Origin: Clostridium sp. C2-6-12
GTDB lineage: Bacteria; Bacillota; Clostridia; Clostridiales; Clostridiaceae
Direction: 5' to 3'
Length of the DNA: 64,000 nt
NCBI RefSeq assembly: GCF_009928485.1
Contig: NZ_JAABNP010000025.1
Coordinates: forward strand, 1 to 64,000
The notes beneath the pieces are model-generated. The model saw only the letters and a list, made by a program, of their open reading frames with translations. It ran no database searches and was not told the DNA's origin. The translations under genes were made by a program, and so were the position numbers. Of this stretch, positions 55,132 through 64,000 are shown piece after piece. Numbering within the stretch: position 1 is the first letter of the stretch; every line of letters begins with the position of its first letter.

Positions 55132-58100
55132 CTAATTAAAATTTTCTGTCAGGTCTACTGATACTACCTTAGATATACCTTTTTCCTCCATAGTTACTCC
55201 ATATATAATATCACTAACCTCCATAGTACCTTTTCTATGGGTTATAATAATAAATTGAGTATTTTTAGAAAATAACTTTAAGAATTCTGCATATCTATAT
55301 ACATTAGCATCATCTAGGGCTGCTTCTATTTCATCCAATATACAGAATGGTGTAGGCTTCATCTTTAATATTGCAAAAAGCAGCGCTATCGCAGATAAAA
55401 CCTTCTCTCCACCAGACATTAAATTAATATTTTGAAGTTTTTTACCCGGCGGTTCTACATTTATATCTATGTTAGCTGTAAGTTCATCACCTTCACCTAA
55501 TATAAGTTCAGCACTTCCACCTTTAAACAAATCTTTAAAAGTTTCATTAAAATTATAATTTAAAATTTTGAAGTTTTCTTTAAATACATTCTTCATTTCA
55601 TTAGTCATATCTTCAATAACAGAAATTAATTCTTTTTTAGCATTTTCTAAATCCTCTGCCTGAGCTGACATGAATTCATATTTATCTTTTATTTCTTCAT
55701 ACTCTTCTATAGCAGCCAAATTTACAATTCCAAGCCTTGTTATCTTGCTTTTTGTAGATGATATTTCTTGTTTTAATGATTCCTCATTAAATACAGGAAC
55801 ACATATATCTAGAGCTTCTGCATATGTTAATTCAAGTTCTTCATTAAGTTTGGTATAAACATGTTCCTTATCAGATTCTTTTTTTGCCTTGATTACTTGT
55901 TTCTTATTAACTTCCATTTCTTTAAGGCTTATTTCATCTAAAATACCTCTTATCAAATTATCTTTTTCTCTAAATTCCTGTTTTAATTTTTCCTTTAGCA
56001 ATTCATCATCTTTAAAATTTACTTCTAAATTTTGAATTTTAATAATATTTTCTTTTATGTTCTTATTTTTCACTTCTATTTCATTTTTTAAACTTTCAAT
56101 GCTATTTCTATTATCAATATTTTCGTTATTTAGAAGTTCATTTTTATGAGTTACATTTTGAATTTCATTATCCATTCTAAGCAATTCATTTTTTCTATTT
56201 TGTATAGCTTCATCTAAAGTAGCCTTATTTATTTTCATATCTGTAAGTTTAGCTTCATTACCGCTTACTTCTTGAGCTTTAGTATCTATTATTTCTTGTA
56301 ATTCTATACTCTTGTTTTTATTAGATATATTTTTATTTTCAAGTAATTCAACTTCTGTTTCTTTAACTTTCAATCTTTCTAATAAGTTATTTTTTTCATT
56401 TATTGCTTTTTCAAGCTCCTCTTTAGCTAACTCTAAATTTTTCTTTAATTTATCAGTATCGCTCTTTAATACTTGAATTTCACTTTCTTTTTTGGCTAAC
56501 TCAATATTTTTTTCATGAACTTCATCTCTTTTATTTAATGTACCTTCATCTAATTTTTTTATTTCATTTTTAATATTTTCAACTAAAACCCTCAACTCTT
56601 CATGACGATTTTTTTTACTTTGTATATCAAGAGTTAATTCTTCAATTTCTCTTTTTCTACCTAAAACATTAGAATTTTTCCCTTTTATGCTACCACCAGT
56701 CAAGGCACCGCCCGGATTTATAACTTCACCTTCTAAAGTAACAATTTTATAATTATACTTTCCAATACGCGCAATATTTAAAGCACAATCCATATTAGTA
56801 CAAATTATTGTTCTTCCAAGAACATAATTCATTATATTATCGTATTCTTTTTCATAAGATATTACATCACTTCCAATGCCAACATAACCTTCAGCTCCTG
56901 TAATGCTCTTGTCCAATTCTAACTTTCTTCCCTTAATTATGTTTAAAGGCAGGAAAGTTGCTCTTCCTAAATTATTCTTCTTTAAATAGCTAATAAGAAC
57001 TTTAGCCACTTCCTCATTTTTAGTTATCACATTAGATATTGCTGCTCCTAAAGCTATTTCTATAGCAGTTTCATACTTTCTTTCAACAGTAAAAACTTCA
57101 CCTAAAACTTTCGTATCACCGGCTGATGCAATTCTATCTTGGTGAATGGATTCCATTAAAGATTTTACTGGCCTATTATACCCTTCATAATGTTTTTCTA
57201 AGTTTTCTAACATTGCTTTATTGGCATCAAGTTTAGTAATAGCACTGTTTAATTCCCTAAATTCATTTTCCTTCTTAGTTAGATTGGCAGATAATACACC
57301 TATCTTTTTCTTATCTTCAGATATTTCTAACTCTAAACTACGTATTTTATCCTTTTGTCTTTCAACATCATTATTTAACCCTTCATGTGTTGCAGAATTG
57401 ATCACTATATTATGTTCTAAGGATGAAATTGATGAATTTAAAGTCTCCTTTTTTTCTTCTCTTAGAGAAATATCCTTATTTAATATAGTAATTTCATTTT
57501 TTATTTCCGAATTATTTCGTAGTAATTCAAACTCACCCTCTTTTAAAGCTTTAAGATCTTCTTCTATAGCTTTAAGCTCCTGAGAACATTTTGCATTATT
57601 CTCTATTAACTGTTCAATATCTTGGTTGCCCAATTTTTGTTCTTCTAATCTTTTATTTAATTCTTCTTCTAGTAATATTTTATTTTCATTTATTTCTTTG
57701 ATTTTATTTTCTATATCACTTAATTCATAATTATTTCTATTAATCTTTTCTTCAAAGTTTTTAATTCTTTCATTACAAAGATCTATATTCTTTTCATCTT
57801 CACTAACTAATTCTTTTAAGCTATAATACTGTTCTTTTTCTTCTAAGTTTTTCTTTTCTATTTCTTCTATGTTTTCTTCCAAAGCTCTAAGCTTTTCCTT
57901 GTCGCTTGCTATTTCTTTTCTTTTATCTTCAATTTCTTTAATTTTCGCTTCCAAATCTTCATTAAAGCTTTTCAGTTCCTCTTCCATATTATTAATAACA
58001 TGGACAATAAGAGATACTTCCTTCTCCTTTAAATCTTTGGATAATTCATTAAATTCTAATGCTTTTTCTCTTTCAATTCTCAAAGGTTCTATACGTTCCT

Positions 58101-58695
58101 CATAAGTAGATAAAATATCATTTATTCTAACTAAATTTTCATCAGTATTACTTAATTTCTTTTCCGCTTCTTCTTTTCTATTTTTAAATTTCACAATACC
58201 AGCAGCTTCTTCTAAAAGAGATCGTCTTTCTTCAGGTCTTCCACTTAATATAGCTTCAATCTTACCTTGTCCAATTAACGAATATCCTTCTTTACCTATT
58301 CCAGTATCCATAAATAAATTAGTAACATCTTTTAATCTACATTTTGTATTATTTATTAAATACTCAGACTCTCCTGATCTAAATATTCTTCTCGATACTG
58401 TTACCTCGTTATATTCTGTAGCTAATTTTTCATCACTGTTATCAAGAGTTAATGAAACTTGTGCAAGTCCGACAGGCTTTCTAAACTGAGTTCCTGCAAA
58501 AATTACATCCTCCATCTTTCCGCCTCTCAGTACTTTTATACTTTGTTCTCCAAGTACCCATCTTACAGCATCTGAAATATTACTTTTTCCACTTCCGTTA
58601 GGTCCAACTACTGCTGTTACTCCTTTTCTAAATTTTAATTCCGTCTTATCAGCAAAGGACTTAAATCCTCTAATCTCAAGAGATTTTAAAAACAT
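55132..58695 (-). CDS. smc: Chromosome segregation ATPase SMC
   Basis: The 1187-aa condensin subunit organises the chromosome with ScpAB. Walker A is GPNGSGKS (31-38), two long coiled coils (about 170-500 and 680-1010) flank the hinge with GEVFTVERKYETAIEIALGA (about 525-544), and the C-terminal head has NLMSGGEKVLSAIALLFA and ILDEIEAALDD. The length is typical. The ATG has AAGGAG nine bases upstream, and that site overlaps the stop of the small upstream ORF. Confidence 0.98.
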   Translation of the reverse strand: MFLKSLEIRGFKSFADKTELKFRKGVTAVVGPNGSGKSNISDAVRWVLGEQSIKVLRGGKMEDVIFAGTQFRKPVGLAQVSLTLDNSDEKLATEYNEVTVSRRIFRSGESEYLINNTKCRLKDVTNLFMDTGIGKEGYSLIGQGKIEAILSGRPEERRSLLEEAAGIVKFKNRKEEAEKKLSNTDENLVRINDILSTYEERIEPLRIEREKALEFNELSKDLKEKEVSLIVHVINNMEEELKSFNEDLEAKIKEIEDKRKEIASDKEKLRALEENIEEIEKKNLEEKEQYYSLKELVSEDEKNIDLCNERIKNFEEKINRNNYELSDIENKIKEINENKILLEEELNKRLEEQKLGNQDIEQLIENNAKCSQELKAIEEDLKALKEGEFELLRNNSEIKNEITILNKDISLREEKKETLNSSISSLEHNIVINSATHEGLNNDVERQKDKIRSLELEISEDKKKIGVLSANLTKKENEFRELNSAITKLDANKAMLENLEKHYEGYNRPVKSLMESIHQDRIASAGDTKVLGEVFTVERKYETAIEIALGAAISNVITKNEEVAKVLISYLKKNNLGRATFLPLNIIKGRKLELDKSITGAEGYVGIGSDVISYEKEYDNIMNYVLGRTIICTNMDCALNIARIGKYNYKIVTLEGEVINPGGALTGGSIKGKNSNVLGRKREIEELTLDIQSKKNRHEELRVLVENIKNEIKKLDEGTLNKRDEVHEKNIELAKKESEIQVLKSDTDKLKKNLELAKEELEKAINEKNNLLERLKVKETEVELLENKNISNKNKSIELQEIIDTKAQEVSGNEAKLTDMKINKATLDEAIQNRKNELLRMDNEIQNVTHKNELLNNENIDNRNSIESLKNEIEVKNKNIKENIIKIQNLEVNFKDDELLKEKLKQEFREKDNLIRGILDEISLKEMEVNKKQVIKAKKESDKEHVYTKLNEELELTYAEALDICVPVFNEESLKQEISSTKSKITRLGIVNLAAIEEYEEIKDKYEFMSAQAEDLENAKKELISVIEDMTNEMKNVFKENFKILNYNFNETFKDLFKGGSAELILGEGDELTANIDINVEPPGKKLQNINLMSGGEKVLSAIALLFAILKMKPTPFCILDEIEAALDDANVYRYAEFLKLFSKNTQFIIITHRKGTMEVSDIIYGVTMEEKGISKVVSVDLTENFN

Positions 58696-58706
58696 GCGCC
58701 CACTCC

Positions 58707-58805
58707 TTACAAAGAAAGTATAGTAGGTATTAATCCTATAATAAATATTATTATAACGAAAATAGCCATTATAATTTTCATTCTTTCTCTAGTTTTTTTT
58801 CTCAT
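58707..58805 (-). CDS. 32-residue single-pass membrane peptide upstream of smc
   Basis: This short ORF begins with an ATG at 58805, seven bases after AAGGAGTG, and ends at 58707 with TAA, which overlaps the smc ribosome site (TAAGGAG). The peptide starts MRKKTRERMKI and continues as one hydrophobic helix to IPTILSL. It has a basic N-terminus of eight charged residues and would insert with the N-terminus in. It looks coupled to smc. I do not recognise a family; some DUF4044-type small proteins have a similar shape. Confidence 0.65.
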   Translation of the reverse strand: MRKKTRERMKIIMAIFVIIIFIIGLIPTILSL

Positions 58806-58949
58806 ACAAAACACTCCTTATTGTATTTTAGTTTATAGTAAAGATTAATAAATATCAATACAACAGTTCTAATACCTAAAACAAAGTAACTGTAATCCCA
58901 TATTTAATGATTTATTAGCAATCATTAACATAAAACTTCTAGCATATTA

Positions 58950-58971
58950 AAAGCGAGAGTCACCTCTCGCT
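58950..58971 (-). terminator. Terminator of the radical SAM gene
   Basis: AGCGAGAGG and CTCTCGCT (58971-58952) pair around a short loop; TTTTAATA follows on the minus strand. The first arm includes part of the stop codon of the gene. Confidence 0.75.
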
Positions 58972-59998
58972 AATATATTATATCTAATTTTTTATTCTTT
59001 AGACAGAGTTTTATATGTCCTCTTTCTATTTTATCATTTTGCTTTACAGTAATATTTTTTTTCAATTCCTTAAGTTTGTTAAAGTATAACTTTTTATTAG
59101 CATAAAGCTTGCTTAAATCTTTTGAATTAATTTCTATTACTGCTCCATCTTCCTCTTTCATATTTTCTAGAATTATATCAGCAATTAAACTTCCTTCAAC
59201 TAATTCTCTAAAAGATGGATGAAACGGACCCGCAACAATATCTTTGCCTTCATTTATAGTTTCCGTTGGCTGCAATCCTATTCTAATTACATTTATATTA
59301 TTTTTTCTATACATATCGTACATAATTTTGCTTATATTAACTGCCTCTTCCAAAGAATACGGAATATAATCCTTTCGTTCATACATTTGTTCCATAGGTG
59401 TATCTTTTATAACCAACGATGGGTATATTCTGCAAATGTCAGGTTGCATTTCAATTGAAGCCTTAGTAGTTTTAATATCCTTATCAAATGTATCGCCAGG
59501 AAGTCCAGGCATTATCTGATGGCCTAATATAATCTTATATTCTTTAATAAGCTTAGAAGCATTAACAACATCCTGAACGCTGTGCCCTCTTCCTGCTTTT
59601 TTTAAAACCTCATCATCTAGTGATTGAACTCCTAACTCTATTATATCGACTCCATATTCCTTAAGGTAAGTTAATATATAATCATTAATATAATCTGGTC
59701 TAGTAGAAAGTCTTATTTTATCTATAAGCTTTTTATCTTTGAAATCCTTTGCTACTTTTAGCAGTTCTCTTTGTTTTTCTTCTCTTATACCAGTAAATGT
59801 TCCACCAAAAAAGGAAACCTCAATAGTAGCACTTTTATTTTTTATTGTTTCTAAATAATCATTTATAGTATTTCTCACCATTTCAGCTGTTACTACTTCA
59901 TCTGAACCAGTTATTCTATCTTGATTGCAAAATACACAATTATGTGGACATCCTTCATGTGGTACAAATATAGGTACTATATAATAATTCTTACTCAT
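58970..59998 (-). CDS. Radical SAM protein (Elp3-like)
   Basis: The 342-aa protein has the radical SAM cluster motif CPHNCVFC (CxxxCxxC, about residues 17-24) after VPIFVPHEG, and FFGGTFTGI (about 64-72), VQSLDDEVLKKAGRGHSVQD and GLPGDT, which fit the Elp3/HemN-like group. It lacks the GNAT acetyltransferase of true Elp3. The gene is commonly found next to rnc and smc in clostridia; its substrate is unknown. It overlaps rnc by eight bases, so it is translationally coupled. Confidence 0.9.
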   Translation of the reverse strand: MSKNYYIVPIFVPHEGCPHNCVFCNQDRITGSDEVVTAEMVRNTINDYLETIKNKSATIEVSFFGGTFTGIREEKQRELLKVAKDFKDKKLIDKIRLSTRPDYINDYILTYLKEYGVDIIELGVQSLDDEVLKKAGRGHSVQDVVNASKLIKEYKIILGHQIMPGLPGDTFDKDIKTTKASIEMQPDICRIYPSLVIKDTPMEQMYERKDYIPYSLEEAVNISKIMYDMYRKNNINVIRIGLQPTETINEGKDIVAGPFHPSFRELVEGSLIADIILENMKEEDGAVIEINSKDLSKLYANKKLYFNKLKELKKNITVKQNDKIERGHIKLCLKNKKLDIIY

Positions 59999-60689
59999 TC
60001 AAACCATCCATTTTATCTAATGCTTGTTTCGCAGCATTTTGTTCTGCTTCTTTTTTACTATAGCCCGACCCTTCACCCATAAGTTTTTTATCTATGATTA
60101 CATTTGTAAAAAACTTTCTTCTATGGGGAGGTCCTTCATATCTAGTTAATTCATATTGAATAACTATTTCTCCATCCTTTTGAAGAAGTTCTTGAAGTTT
60201 TGTCTTAAAGTCTAACACTATTTCATTGTTTATAGCTTTCTTTATTACTTCCTCAAAATGAAGCAGTATAAAATCTCTAACAAACCCAATTCCTTTGTCT
60301 AAATAAACTGCAGCAATTACTGCTTCAACCGCATCGGCTTGTATTGAAATTCTTTCTCTTCCCCCAGTAAGTTCTTCTCCCTTACTCATTCTAATATAGT
60401 TTCCAAGGTTTATTTTCTTTGCTATTTCATAAAGAGAGTTTTCACATACTATTAAACTTCTGATTTTAGTTAATTCACCTTCACTCTTATGCTTAAAATT
60501 ATTAAATAGGTGTTCTGTAATACAAAGCTGTAATACCGAATCTCCTAAAAATTCAAGCCTTTCATTGTATTCAGCATCCTTAAACTGATTTCCAAAGGAA
60601 CTATGTGTAAGCGCTGTTTTTAATAACGTAGGGTTATTAAAATAAACTCCTAAGTTTTCTTCTATTTCTTTAAGGGTATATCTATTCAT
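59991..60689 (-). CDS. rnc: Ribonuclease III
   Basis: The 232-aa double-strand-specific endonuclease matures rRNA. The start is the ATG at 60689, with AAGGAG eight bases upstream; the longer frame to 60719 has none. The catalytic domain (about 1-155) has ERLEFLGDSVLQL with the acidic pair (about 38-50) and QADAVEAVIAAVYLD; the double-stranded RNA-binding domain (about 160-230) includes GSGYSKKEAEQNAAKQALDK. It lies between acpP and the radical SAM gene. Confidence 0.97.
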   Translation of the reverse strand: MNRYTLKEIEENLGVYFNNPTLLKTALTHSSFGNQFKDAEYNERLEFLGDSVLQLCITEHLFNNFKHKSEGELTKIRSLIVCENSLYEIAKKINLGNYIRMSKGEELTGGRERISIQADAVEAVIAAVYLDKGIGFVRDFILLHFEEVIKKAINNEIVLDFKTKLQELLQKDGEIVIQYELTRYEGPPHRRKFFTNVIIDKKLMGEGSGYSKKEAEQNAAKQALDKMDGLNE

Positions 60690-60783
60690 CAATTCCACTC
60701 CTTGAAGTGTATTCTTCAATCTGCTAAAAACTCAATAGATACTAATATAACAAATTCAAGAATAAACTAAATAATTCTGAAAA

Positions 60784-60810
60784 TATAAAATCCCGCAGAC
60801 ATGCGGGATT
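60784..60810 (-). terminator. Terminator of acpP
   Basis: AATCCCGCA (60789-60797) and TGCGGGATT (60802-60810) are perfect arms around four bases; TTTTATATTTT follows on the minus strand. Confidence 0.9.
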
Positions 60811-60813
60811 ATT

Positions 60814-61044
60814 TTATTCTTCGTGATGAGCTTTTACGTAATTGACAACATCTCCAACTGTTTTAAAGTTTTCAACATCTTCGTCTGGAATTTCGATATC
60901 TAGTTCATCTTCTAGAGCCATGATAAGCTCAACTATATCTAATGAGTCAGCATTTAAATCTTCAATAAATGATGCTTCCATAACAACGCTTTCTACATCG
61001 ATACTTAATTTATCAGCAATAATTGCTTGGATTTTTTCAAACAT
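60814..61044 (-). CDS. acpP: Acyl carrier protein
   Basis: The 76-aa carrier of growing fatty acids. The start is the ATG at 61044, six bases after GGAGGTG; an upstream GTG is part of that site. S34 in [11 protein letters not shown] is the 4'-phosphopantetheine site. The acidic helix II is normal. It follows plsX after 80 bp; fabD and fabG, found here in Bacillus, are absent. Confidence 0.97.
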   Translation of the reverse strand: MFEKIQAIIADKLSIDVESVVMEASFIEDLNADSLDIVELIMALEDELDIEIPDEDVENFKTVGDVVNYVKAHHEE

Positions 61045-61124
61045 CTGTTTCACCTCCCAAGTTCTACATTTAGATAATAGTATATATTGATTAAATCGTC
61101 AATATTAGTTTCAATATATTTTTA

Positions 61125-62126
61125 TTAATTTTCTATATTAAATTCATTTTTTATATTATCTAATACATTATTTTCATAAAATATCTTAGTTTGCCTTATA
61201 GCATTTTTAAAGGCTTTTGCATCCGAACTACCATGAGCCTTGATACAAATTCCATCAACACCTAAAAATGGTGCTCCACCATATTCTTTATAATCAACTT
61301 TTTTAAGAAGATTTTTGAGTACAGGTTTTAAAAGAACTATCCCTAATTTAGATATAATTGATGAATTGAGGATTTCATCCTTTATCATTCCCAAAATGCT
61401 AGAAGCAGCTCCTTCATACATCTTTAAAGCTGTATTCCCAACAAATCCATCACTTACTAAAATATTAGTATCTCCTGTGGGAATATCTCTAGGTTCTATG
61501 TTACCTTTAAAATTCAAATCTTTTTCTTCTTTTAAAAGCTTAAAGGTTGCTTTAGTAAGCTCATTTCCTTTTTCTTCTTCTTCTCCAATATTAATAAGAC
61601 CAATAGAAGGATTTTTTACATTGAAAACCTTTTGGTAATAGATCTTACCCATTTTAGCAAATTGAACCAAAAACCCTGGCTTGCAATCTACATTAGCTCC
61701 AACATCTACTATCATAAAATTTCCACGTCTTCCTGGCATTATAGGTGCAAGCGCTGGTCTTTCAACACCTTTAATTCTCCCTACAATCAAAGTACACCCA
61801 GCTAGAAACGCTCCTGTACTTCCTCCTGATATTATTGCATCACAAGTTCCTTCCTTAACTAAATTCATAGCCTTAACTATACTAGAATCTTTTTTCTTTC
61901 GCAGTGCCATAACTGGGTGTTCATTAGGCAAAATAACCTCTTTAGCATCAATTACATTAATAAGCTCTTTAGGATAAGTATATTTAGCCAATTCCGAATT
62001 AATGACCTCCTCAGGCCCTGTAATAACAAATTTAATATTATCATATTCTTTTATAGCTTGAATTACACCTTCTATTACAGCTCCAGGTGCATTATCTCCA
62101 CCCATACCATCAATAGCTATCTTCAT
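61125..62126 (-). CDS. plsX: Phosphate acyltransferase PlsX
   Basis: The 333-aa enzyme makes acyl phosphate from acyl-ACP for phospholipid synthesis. The start is the ATG at 62126, with AGAGGGGGG eight bases upstream; the longer frame to 62147 covers it. Marks are [40 protein letters not shown], and [13 protein letters not shown]. FapR, its usual Bacillus partner, is absent; rpmF lies upstream. Confidence 0.97.
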   Translation of the reverse strand: MKIAIDGMGGDNAPGAVIEGVIQAIKEYDNIKFVITGPEEVINSELAKYTYPKELINVIDAKEVILPNEHPVMALRKKKDSSIVKAMNLVKEGTCDAIISGGSTGAFLAGCTLIVGRIKGVERPALAPIMPGRRGNFMIVDVGANVDCKPGFLVQFAKMGKIYYQKVFNVKNPSIGLINIGEEEEKGNELTKATFKLLKEEKDLNFKGNIEPRDIPTGDTNILVSDGFVGNTALKMYEGAASSILGMIKDEILNSSIISKLGIVLLKPVLKNLLKKVDYKEYGGAPFLGVDGICIKAHGSSDAKAFKNAIRQTKIFYENNVLDNIKNEFNIEN

Positions 62127-62286
62127 TATATAATCCCCCCTCTTCATTGTATTTATGCAATTAACAAAGTAGTCTTATGTATCGAGTAATCAGGTTTGCT
62201 TTTATTGATCATAACTATATGTATTTACATATAAAATTTAGTTTTGCAACATTTATATAAAATATTTTTAAAATTCTTTTGTATAT

Positions 62287-62312
62287 AAGAAAAGAAAGTC
62301 ATAAAGACTTTC
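62287..62312 (-). terminator. Terminator of rpmF
   Basis: GAAAGTC (62294-62300) and GACTTTC (62306-62312) form a stem; TTTTCTTAT follows on the minus strand. Confidence 0.7.
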
Positions 62313-62314
62313 TC

Positions 62315-62497
62315 TTATTGTTGAGAAGCTACAACTTCCTTACCTTTGTAATAACCACAGCTTTTACATACTCTATGAGCAAGCTTCATTTCGTGACATT
62401 GTGGACATTCAACTATGCCTGGTAAACTAGCTTTAAAAGTTTGAGCTCTTCTTGATTTAGTAGCTGCTTTTCCCTTTTTTCTTGCTGGACAACCCAT
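62315..62497 (-). CDS. rpmF: 50S ribosomal protein L32
   Basis: The 60-aa protein has the basic start MGCPARKKGKAATKSRRAQT and a zinc ribbon with cysteine pairs in CPQCHEMKLAHRVCKSCGYY (about 32-51). The all-cysteine form is normal. It lies three bases after yceD, the conserved yceD-rpmF pair, and just upstream of plsX. Confidence 0.97.
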   Translation of the reverse strand: MGCPARKKGKAATKSRRAQTFKASLPGIVECPQCHEMKLAHRVCKSCGYYKGKEVVASQQ

Positions 62498-62500
62498 TCA

Positions 62501-63007
62501 TTACACCTCCTTATTATCAAAGAAACCCTTTAAGGCTTCAAAACGTATATCTACGTCTTCTTTATTACAAGAACATGTATTGAAATTTAAATTACATCCA
62601 CATTCTTGACAAAGACCTTTGCAATCATCTTTGCAAACTCTTTTAATTGGTAGAGTTGAAATTATAATAGTTTCAACCACTTCAGTGATGTCTAAAACAT
62701 CATCAAATACAACAATAGCTTCCTCATCTTCTGATTTACTATTTGTTGTAAACCTTTCTTCTATATCAATATCTATTGGATAGATAAAGGTATCTAAACA
62801 CCTTGAGCATATCATTTCTAAATCGACTTTAACTTCAGCAGTTAATATTAATATATCATTATCAGCTGAAATTTTACCAACAACACTGCAAGAGCTTATA
62901 GGCTTTATTGTGTCACCTTCAAACTCAAATTGAGGCATTTCAAATTTATATTCAATTTTCTTATTTCTGTCTTTTCCTGAAACAATATCTGAAATTTGTA
63001 CTTTCAT
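62501..63007 (-). CDS. yceD: YceD / DUF177 protein
   Basis: The 168-aa protein has the DUF177 fold associated with rRNA accumulation and L32. The ATG at 63007 is taken as start because it gives MKVQISDIVSGKD; an ATG at 63019 is also in frame. Neither has a Shine-Dalgarno. Two cysteine pairs, CSRCLD (about 85-90) and CKDDCKGLCQECGCN (about 130-145), may bind zinc. The gene precedes rpmF by three bases. Confidence 0.9.
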   Translation of the reverse strand: MKVQISDIVSGKDRNKKIEYKFEMPQFEFEGDTIKPISSCSVVGKISADNDILILTAEVKVDLEMICSRCLDTFIYPIDIDIEERFTTNSKSEDEEAIVVFDDVLDITEVVETIIISTLPIKRVCKDDCKGLCQECGCNLNFNTCSCNKEDVDIRFEALKGFFDNKEV

Positions 63008-63148
63008 AATTATGAACATATTGCATAATAAACTTATAGTAAACTATACAAAATATCCGTTTTCACTCCTTGCACATATATTTATAAAACAAACACAATT
63101 TATTATATAAAGCACGTGCTTAAAAGTCAAGGTATTTATTATAAATGA
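63008..63148. promoter_or_regulatory. Spacer between ackA and yceD with a 12-bp palindrome
   Basis: AAGCACGTGCTT (63110-63121) is a perfect palindrome with a TATATAAT tail on the minus strand, 30 bp past the ackA stop; it may be a weak terminator or binding site. A TTTTGT-17-TATTAT element lies directly before the first yceD ATG. Confidence 0.4.
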
Positions 63149-64000
63149 TTAAACTAATTCACAAGTTTCTTTAGCAATCATTAATTCTTCGTTTGTTGGA
63201 ATTACAACAACTTTAACTCTTGAAGTTTCTTTAGAAATTTCCATACCATCACCTATATTGTGGCTTTCATTCTTTTCTAAGTCTACTTCTATTCCTAAGA
63301 ATTCCATATTAGTTAAAGCTCTTGATCTTATTTCTGGAGCATGTTCTCCAATTCCAGCTGTAAATACAACAGCATCTACGCCTCCCATTACTGCTGCATA
63401 AGCACCAATTTGCTTTCTAATTTGATATCCAAATATATCCATAGCTAATAATGCTCTAGGATTTTTATCATTTTCAACAGCACTTCTAATATCTCTGAAA
63501 TCTGTTCCTACACCTGATACTCCTAAAACTCCTGATTTCTTATTTAAGATATCATTAACTTCATCTATAGAATATCCTTTTTCTTTGATTAAATAAGTAA
63601 CAATTGCTGGGTCAATGCTTCCTGATCTAGATCCCATTATAATACCATCTAAAGGAGTGAATCCCATTGTAGTATCTACAGATTTTCCACCTTCAACTGC
63701 TGTAACACTTACACCATTACCAATATGACATGTTACAATCTTCAAGTCTTTAACATCTTTTTTCATCCATTTAGCCATTTCACCAGCTACATATTTATGA
63801 GATGTTCCATGGAAACCATATCTTCTTATATGATCTTCTGTATATAATTCATATGGAAGTGGGTACATAAATGCTTTTTCTGGCATAGTTTGATGGAATG
63901 CTGTATCAAATACTGCTACCATTGGAGTTTTTGGCATAAGTGCTCTACAAGCATTTATTCCTATTATGTTTGGTGGATTGTGAAGTGGTGCTAATTTTGT
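63149..64000 (-). CDS. ackA: Acetate kinase (5' part beyond the window)
   Basis: The visible 283 C-terminal residues belong to acetate kinase, which makes acetate and ATP from acetyl phosphate. The reading frame continues through the right edge ([16 protein letters not shown] at the edge), so about 115 N-terminal residues are missing. Core motifs are [13 protein letters not shown] with the catalytic aspartate, [39 protein letters not shown] (split) and [20 protein letters not shown]. The pta gene, its usual upstream partner, would lie outside the window. Confidence 0.97.
   Translation of the reverse strand, partial: TKLAPLHNPPNIIGINACRALMPKTPMVAVFDTAFHQTMPEKAFMYPLPYELYTEDHIRRYGFHGTSHKYVAGEMAKWMKKDVKDLKIVTCHIGNGVSVTAVEGGKSVDTTMGFTPLDGIIMGSRSGSIDPAIVTYLIKEKGYSIDEVNDILNKKSGVLGVSGVGTDFRDIRSAVENDKNPRALLAMDIFGYQIRKQIGAYAAVMGGVDAVVFTAGIGEHAPEIRSRALTNMEFLGIEVDLEKNESHNIGDGMEISKETSRVKVVVIPTNEELMIAKETCELV

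Noticed and set aside
1..64000. tRNA or rRNA genes
   Set aside because: I looked through the intergenic regions on both strands and saw no tRNA-like GGTTCRANNCC arms with paired stems and no rRNA sequence; a covariance search would be needed to exclude them fully.

Overview
This 64 kb window is AT-rich, low-GC chromosomal DNA of a Firmicute, most likely Clostridium sensu stricto (cluster I, butyricum/beijerinckii type). The evidence is a butyrate kinase, sporulation genes (spoVS, ymxH), a clostridial CodY, strong AGGAGG ribosome sites and many small U-tract terminators. All but three supported genes lie on the minus strand, so the window is written backwards relative to transcription. The assignment to a species is inference.

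Region by region (plus-strand coordinates). 1-5,900 is accessory: the apparent 5' end of a group II intron behind a terminator, an unknown 98-aa protein, a DEDDh exonuclease, a cell-wall-binding repeat protein, a butyrate kinase without its usual partner ptb, and a PadR / iron-sulfur flavoprotein / membrane protein operon headed by a 41-bp perfect palindrome. 6,000-10,100 is the riboflavin operon ribD-ribE-ribBA-ribH under an FMN riboswitch with two tandem terminators. 10,100-15,200 holds a DUF6398/TPR protein, an amidase-like protein, purB, ptsH and spoVS.

15,300-62,500, read on the minus strand from the right, is a long housekeeping series in nearly the order known from Bacillus subtilis: rpmF-plsX-acpP-rnc-(radical SAM)-smc-ftsY-ylxM-ffh-rpsP-khpA-rimM-trmD-rplS-ylqF-rnhB-(yraN)-comM-dprA-topA-codY-rpsB-tsf-pyrH-frr-uppS-cdsA-(AI-2E transporter)-dxr-rseP-ispG-rimP-nusA-ylxR-ylxQ-infB-rbfA-nrnA-truB-ribF-rpsO-pnp-mlpA-ymxH-dapG-tepA-rny-spoVS. 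It combines translation, ribosome assembly, protein targeting, lipid and isoprenoid synthesis and RNA turnover. Departures from that order are an inverted yraN, an AI-2E-family gene between cdsA and dxr, no polC between ispG and rimP, and no fabD/fabG between plsX and acpP. The right edge is a truncated acetate kinase.

Regulation visible in the sequence: sigma-A promoters with 17-bp spacing (buk, ptsH, rpsO, rpsB, codY, ylxM-ffh, rib), a textbook sigma-H promoter at spoVS, a CodY box inside the codY leader, likely structured leaders at rpsO, rpsB and rplS, and about twenty intrinsic terminators. I found no rRNA, tRNA, CRISPR array, complete insertion sequence or prophage. No clear new multi-gene defence or metabolic system stands out. 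The most unusual signals are the PadR palindrome operon, a dispersed hairpin repeat whose copies show compensatory base changes, the tandem terminators of the FMN riboswitch, an RBS-sequestering hairpin before ymxH, and an uncatalogued 32-codon membrane peptide coupled to smc.
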